Shown piece by piece: positions 6,823 through 7,567 of a DNA stretch of 7,567 nt. The stretch spans positions 1 through 7,567 of the forward strand of contig CACJBM010000078.1 of assembly GCA_902591645.1 (NCBI GenBank), in the 5' to 3' direction. Under the pieces are notes generated by a model. It made no database searches and was not told where the DNA came from. It worked only from the letters and a program-made list of their open reading frames with translations. This DNA is from an uncultured Verrucomicrobiota bacterium (lineage in GTDB: Bacteria; Verrucomicrobiota; Verrucomicrobiae; Verrucomicrobiales; DEV007). The translations under genes were made by a program, and so were the position numbers. Numbering within the stretch: the stretch's first letter is position 1; every line of letters starts with the position of its first letter.

Positions 6823-7567
6823 TTAAACTTCACTCAAGGTTTCATGGCTCCCACCAAAATGATCGACCCCAACACCAAGTTTGTGGAGCATGGTAAGATA
6901 GAGATTGGAAAGGGGTAATTCTGTATAACGCATTTCACCTTGCCATCCCGAATCACTACTAATACCAGAAGTCGACTGATTTTTCTCGTTGCCCTGACCA
7001 TACTTCAGATATTGACCATGCTTGAAGCCCAATTTACCACCACCAATAAGTAGAAGTGGATAATTACGTGAAAGGTGAAAGGCACTGGATGCTGATCCGA
7101 AAAGGAGTGCAGTATGATCAAGCATATTCCCCTCGCCTCCAGGTTCGGGCGTTTCCTTTAGTCGATTAGCAAAACGGCCAAGTTCCTCATTAATGAAACG
7201 GCAATATTTTCCGAAATTCTTATAGCCGTCAGGTTTCTTAGTCTCATGAGAAAGTTGATGAGTCAGCTTAAATCCCACAGCACGGGCAAGGTAATCGCTA
7301 ATACCTACTCCATTTTCTCGCCCGAACTGGTAAGTAGCCACGCGCGTCGAATCAGTTTTAAAAGCGAGATAAATCAACTCGTACATTGTCTGTAAAAACG
7401 TGCGTGGATCCTCAGGTGTAATGTCGAGTTTCAGATGATCCACATCCACTCGCGGCAGAGGAATATTCAACCACCTCTTGGATCTCTCAATTTTAACTTC
7501 AGTGTCGCGTACAGACTGTAGATACTCGGCAAGGGTCTCCTGATCCCGCTTGGATAGTGACCGTTTA
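6823..7567 (-). CDS. C-terminal part of a second DUF1552 (HXXSHH family) protein, 5' end outside window
   Basis: The frame is open from the right edge (first full codon 7566-7564) to TAA at 6823-6825, 247 codons. The 'TTG' at 7470 is just an internal codon, since family similarity continues upstream: SKRDQETLAEYLQSVRDTE matches the DUF1552 block 'dr.kLdeYl.svRevE.ri', followed by KRWLNIPLPRV. Next come LIYLAFKTDSTRVATYQFG, the family core; HQLSHE at 7260-7243, close to the eponymous HXXSHH motif; GNMLDHTALLFGS; and the C-terminal LPLSNLYLTMLHKLGV then HFGGSHETLSEV, a textbook family ending. The protein is nearer to the family norm than the DUF1552 protein in the operon. Base composition differs: hand-counted 60-base samples give 38% GC (7021-7080) and 37% (7201-7260), against 52% in the operon DUF1552 gene (5701-5760). 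Function unknown; presumably exported like its relatives, but the N-terminus is not visible. Confidence 0.92.
   Translation of the reverse strand, partial: KRSLSKRDQETLAEYLQSVRDTEVKIERSKRWLNIPLPRVDVDHLKLDITPEDPRTFLQTMYELIYLAFKTDSTRVATYQFGRENGVGISDYLARAVGFKLTHQLSHETKKPDGYKNFGKYCRFINEELGRFANRLKETPEPGGEGNMLDHTALLFGSASSAFHLSRNYPLLLIGGGKLGFKHGQYLKYGQGNEKNQSTSGISSDSGWQGEMRYTELPLSNLYLTMLHKLGVGVDHFGGSHETLSEV

Noticed and set aside
6823..7470. A complete 215-residue gene starting at TTG 7470
   Set aside because: The frame is open to the right edge and DUF1552 family similarity continues upstream, so this is an internal codon of a partial gene.

Overview
The window looks like a chromosomal piece from the PVC superphylum, most likely Planctomycetota, with Verrucomicrobiota as the alternative. 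The inference rests on the protein families present: DUF1552 (HXXSHH) proteins, a planctomycete-type cytochrome c plus DUF1587 module, an exported PQQ-type beta-propeller, and a caspase-like domain fused to a formylglycine-generating-enzyme (FGE/SUMF1) domain. No RNA gene, CRISPR array, insertion sequence or clear intrinsic terminator was seen.

Layout. Positions 1-6187 hold four minus-strand genes in series, read from right to left. They are a Tat-exported DUF1552 protein (6187-4781), a secreted PQQ-repeat beta-propeller (4708-3095), a secreted protein with carbohydrate-binding-like segments and an internal duplication (3080-1353), and a secreted caspase-like/FGE fusion (1340 to beyond position 1). 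Gaps are 72, 14 and 12 bases, so this is very probably one operon. A good sigma70-like promoter lies just upstream of the first gene, so close that the mRNA would be leaderless or nearly so. All four proteins carry export signals, so the products should work together outside the cytoplasm, perhaps on a polysaccharide or at the cell surface. The joint function is not known.

Positions 6188-6822 contain no intact gene. On the plus strand they hold a broken remnant of a planctomycete cytochrome c/DUF1587 protein: an N-terminal piece, a frame-breaking 71-base insertion, a haem motif CVGCH, an in-frame TAG where Trp is expected, and an early TAA. Positions 6823-7567 are the C-terminal 247 codons of a second DUF1552 protein, on the minus strand and clearly more AT-rich than the operon.

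The points most worth a second look are the caspase-like domain that lacks both catalytic residues, the internal duplication and half-modules in the 575-residue protein, the leaderless promoter, and the decayed cytochrome gene lying opposite in strand to the two DUF1552 genes it would normally accompany.
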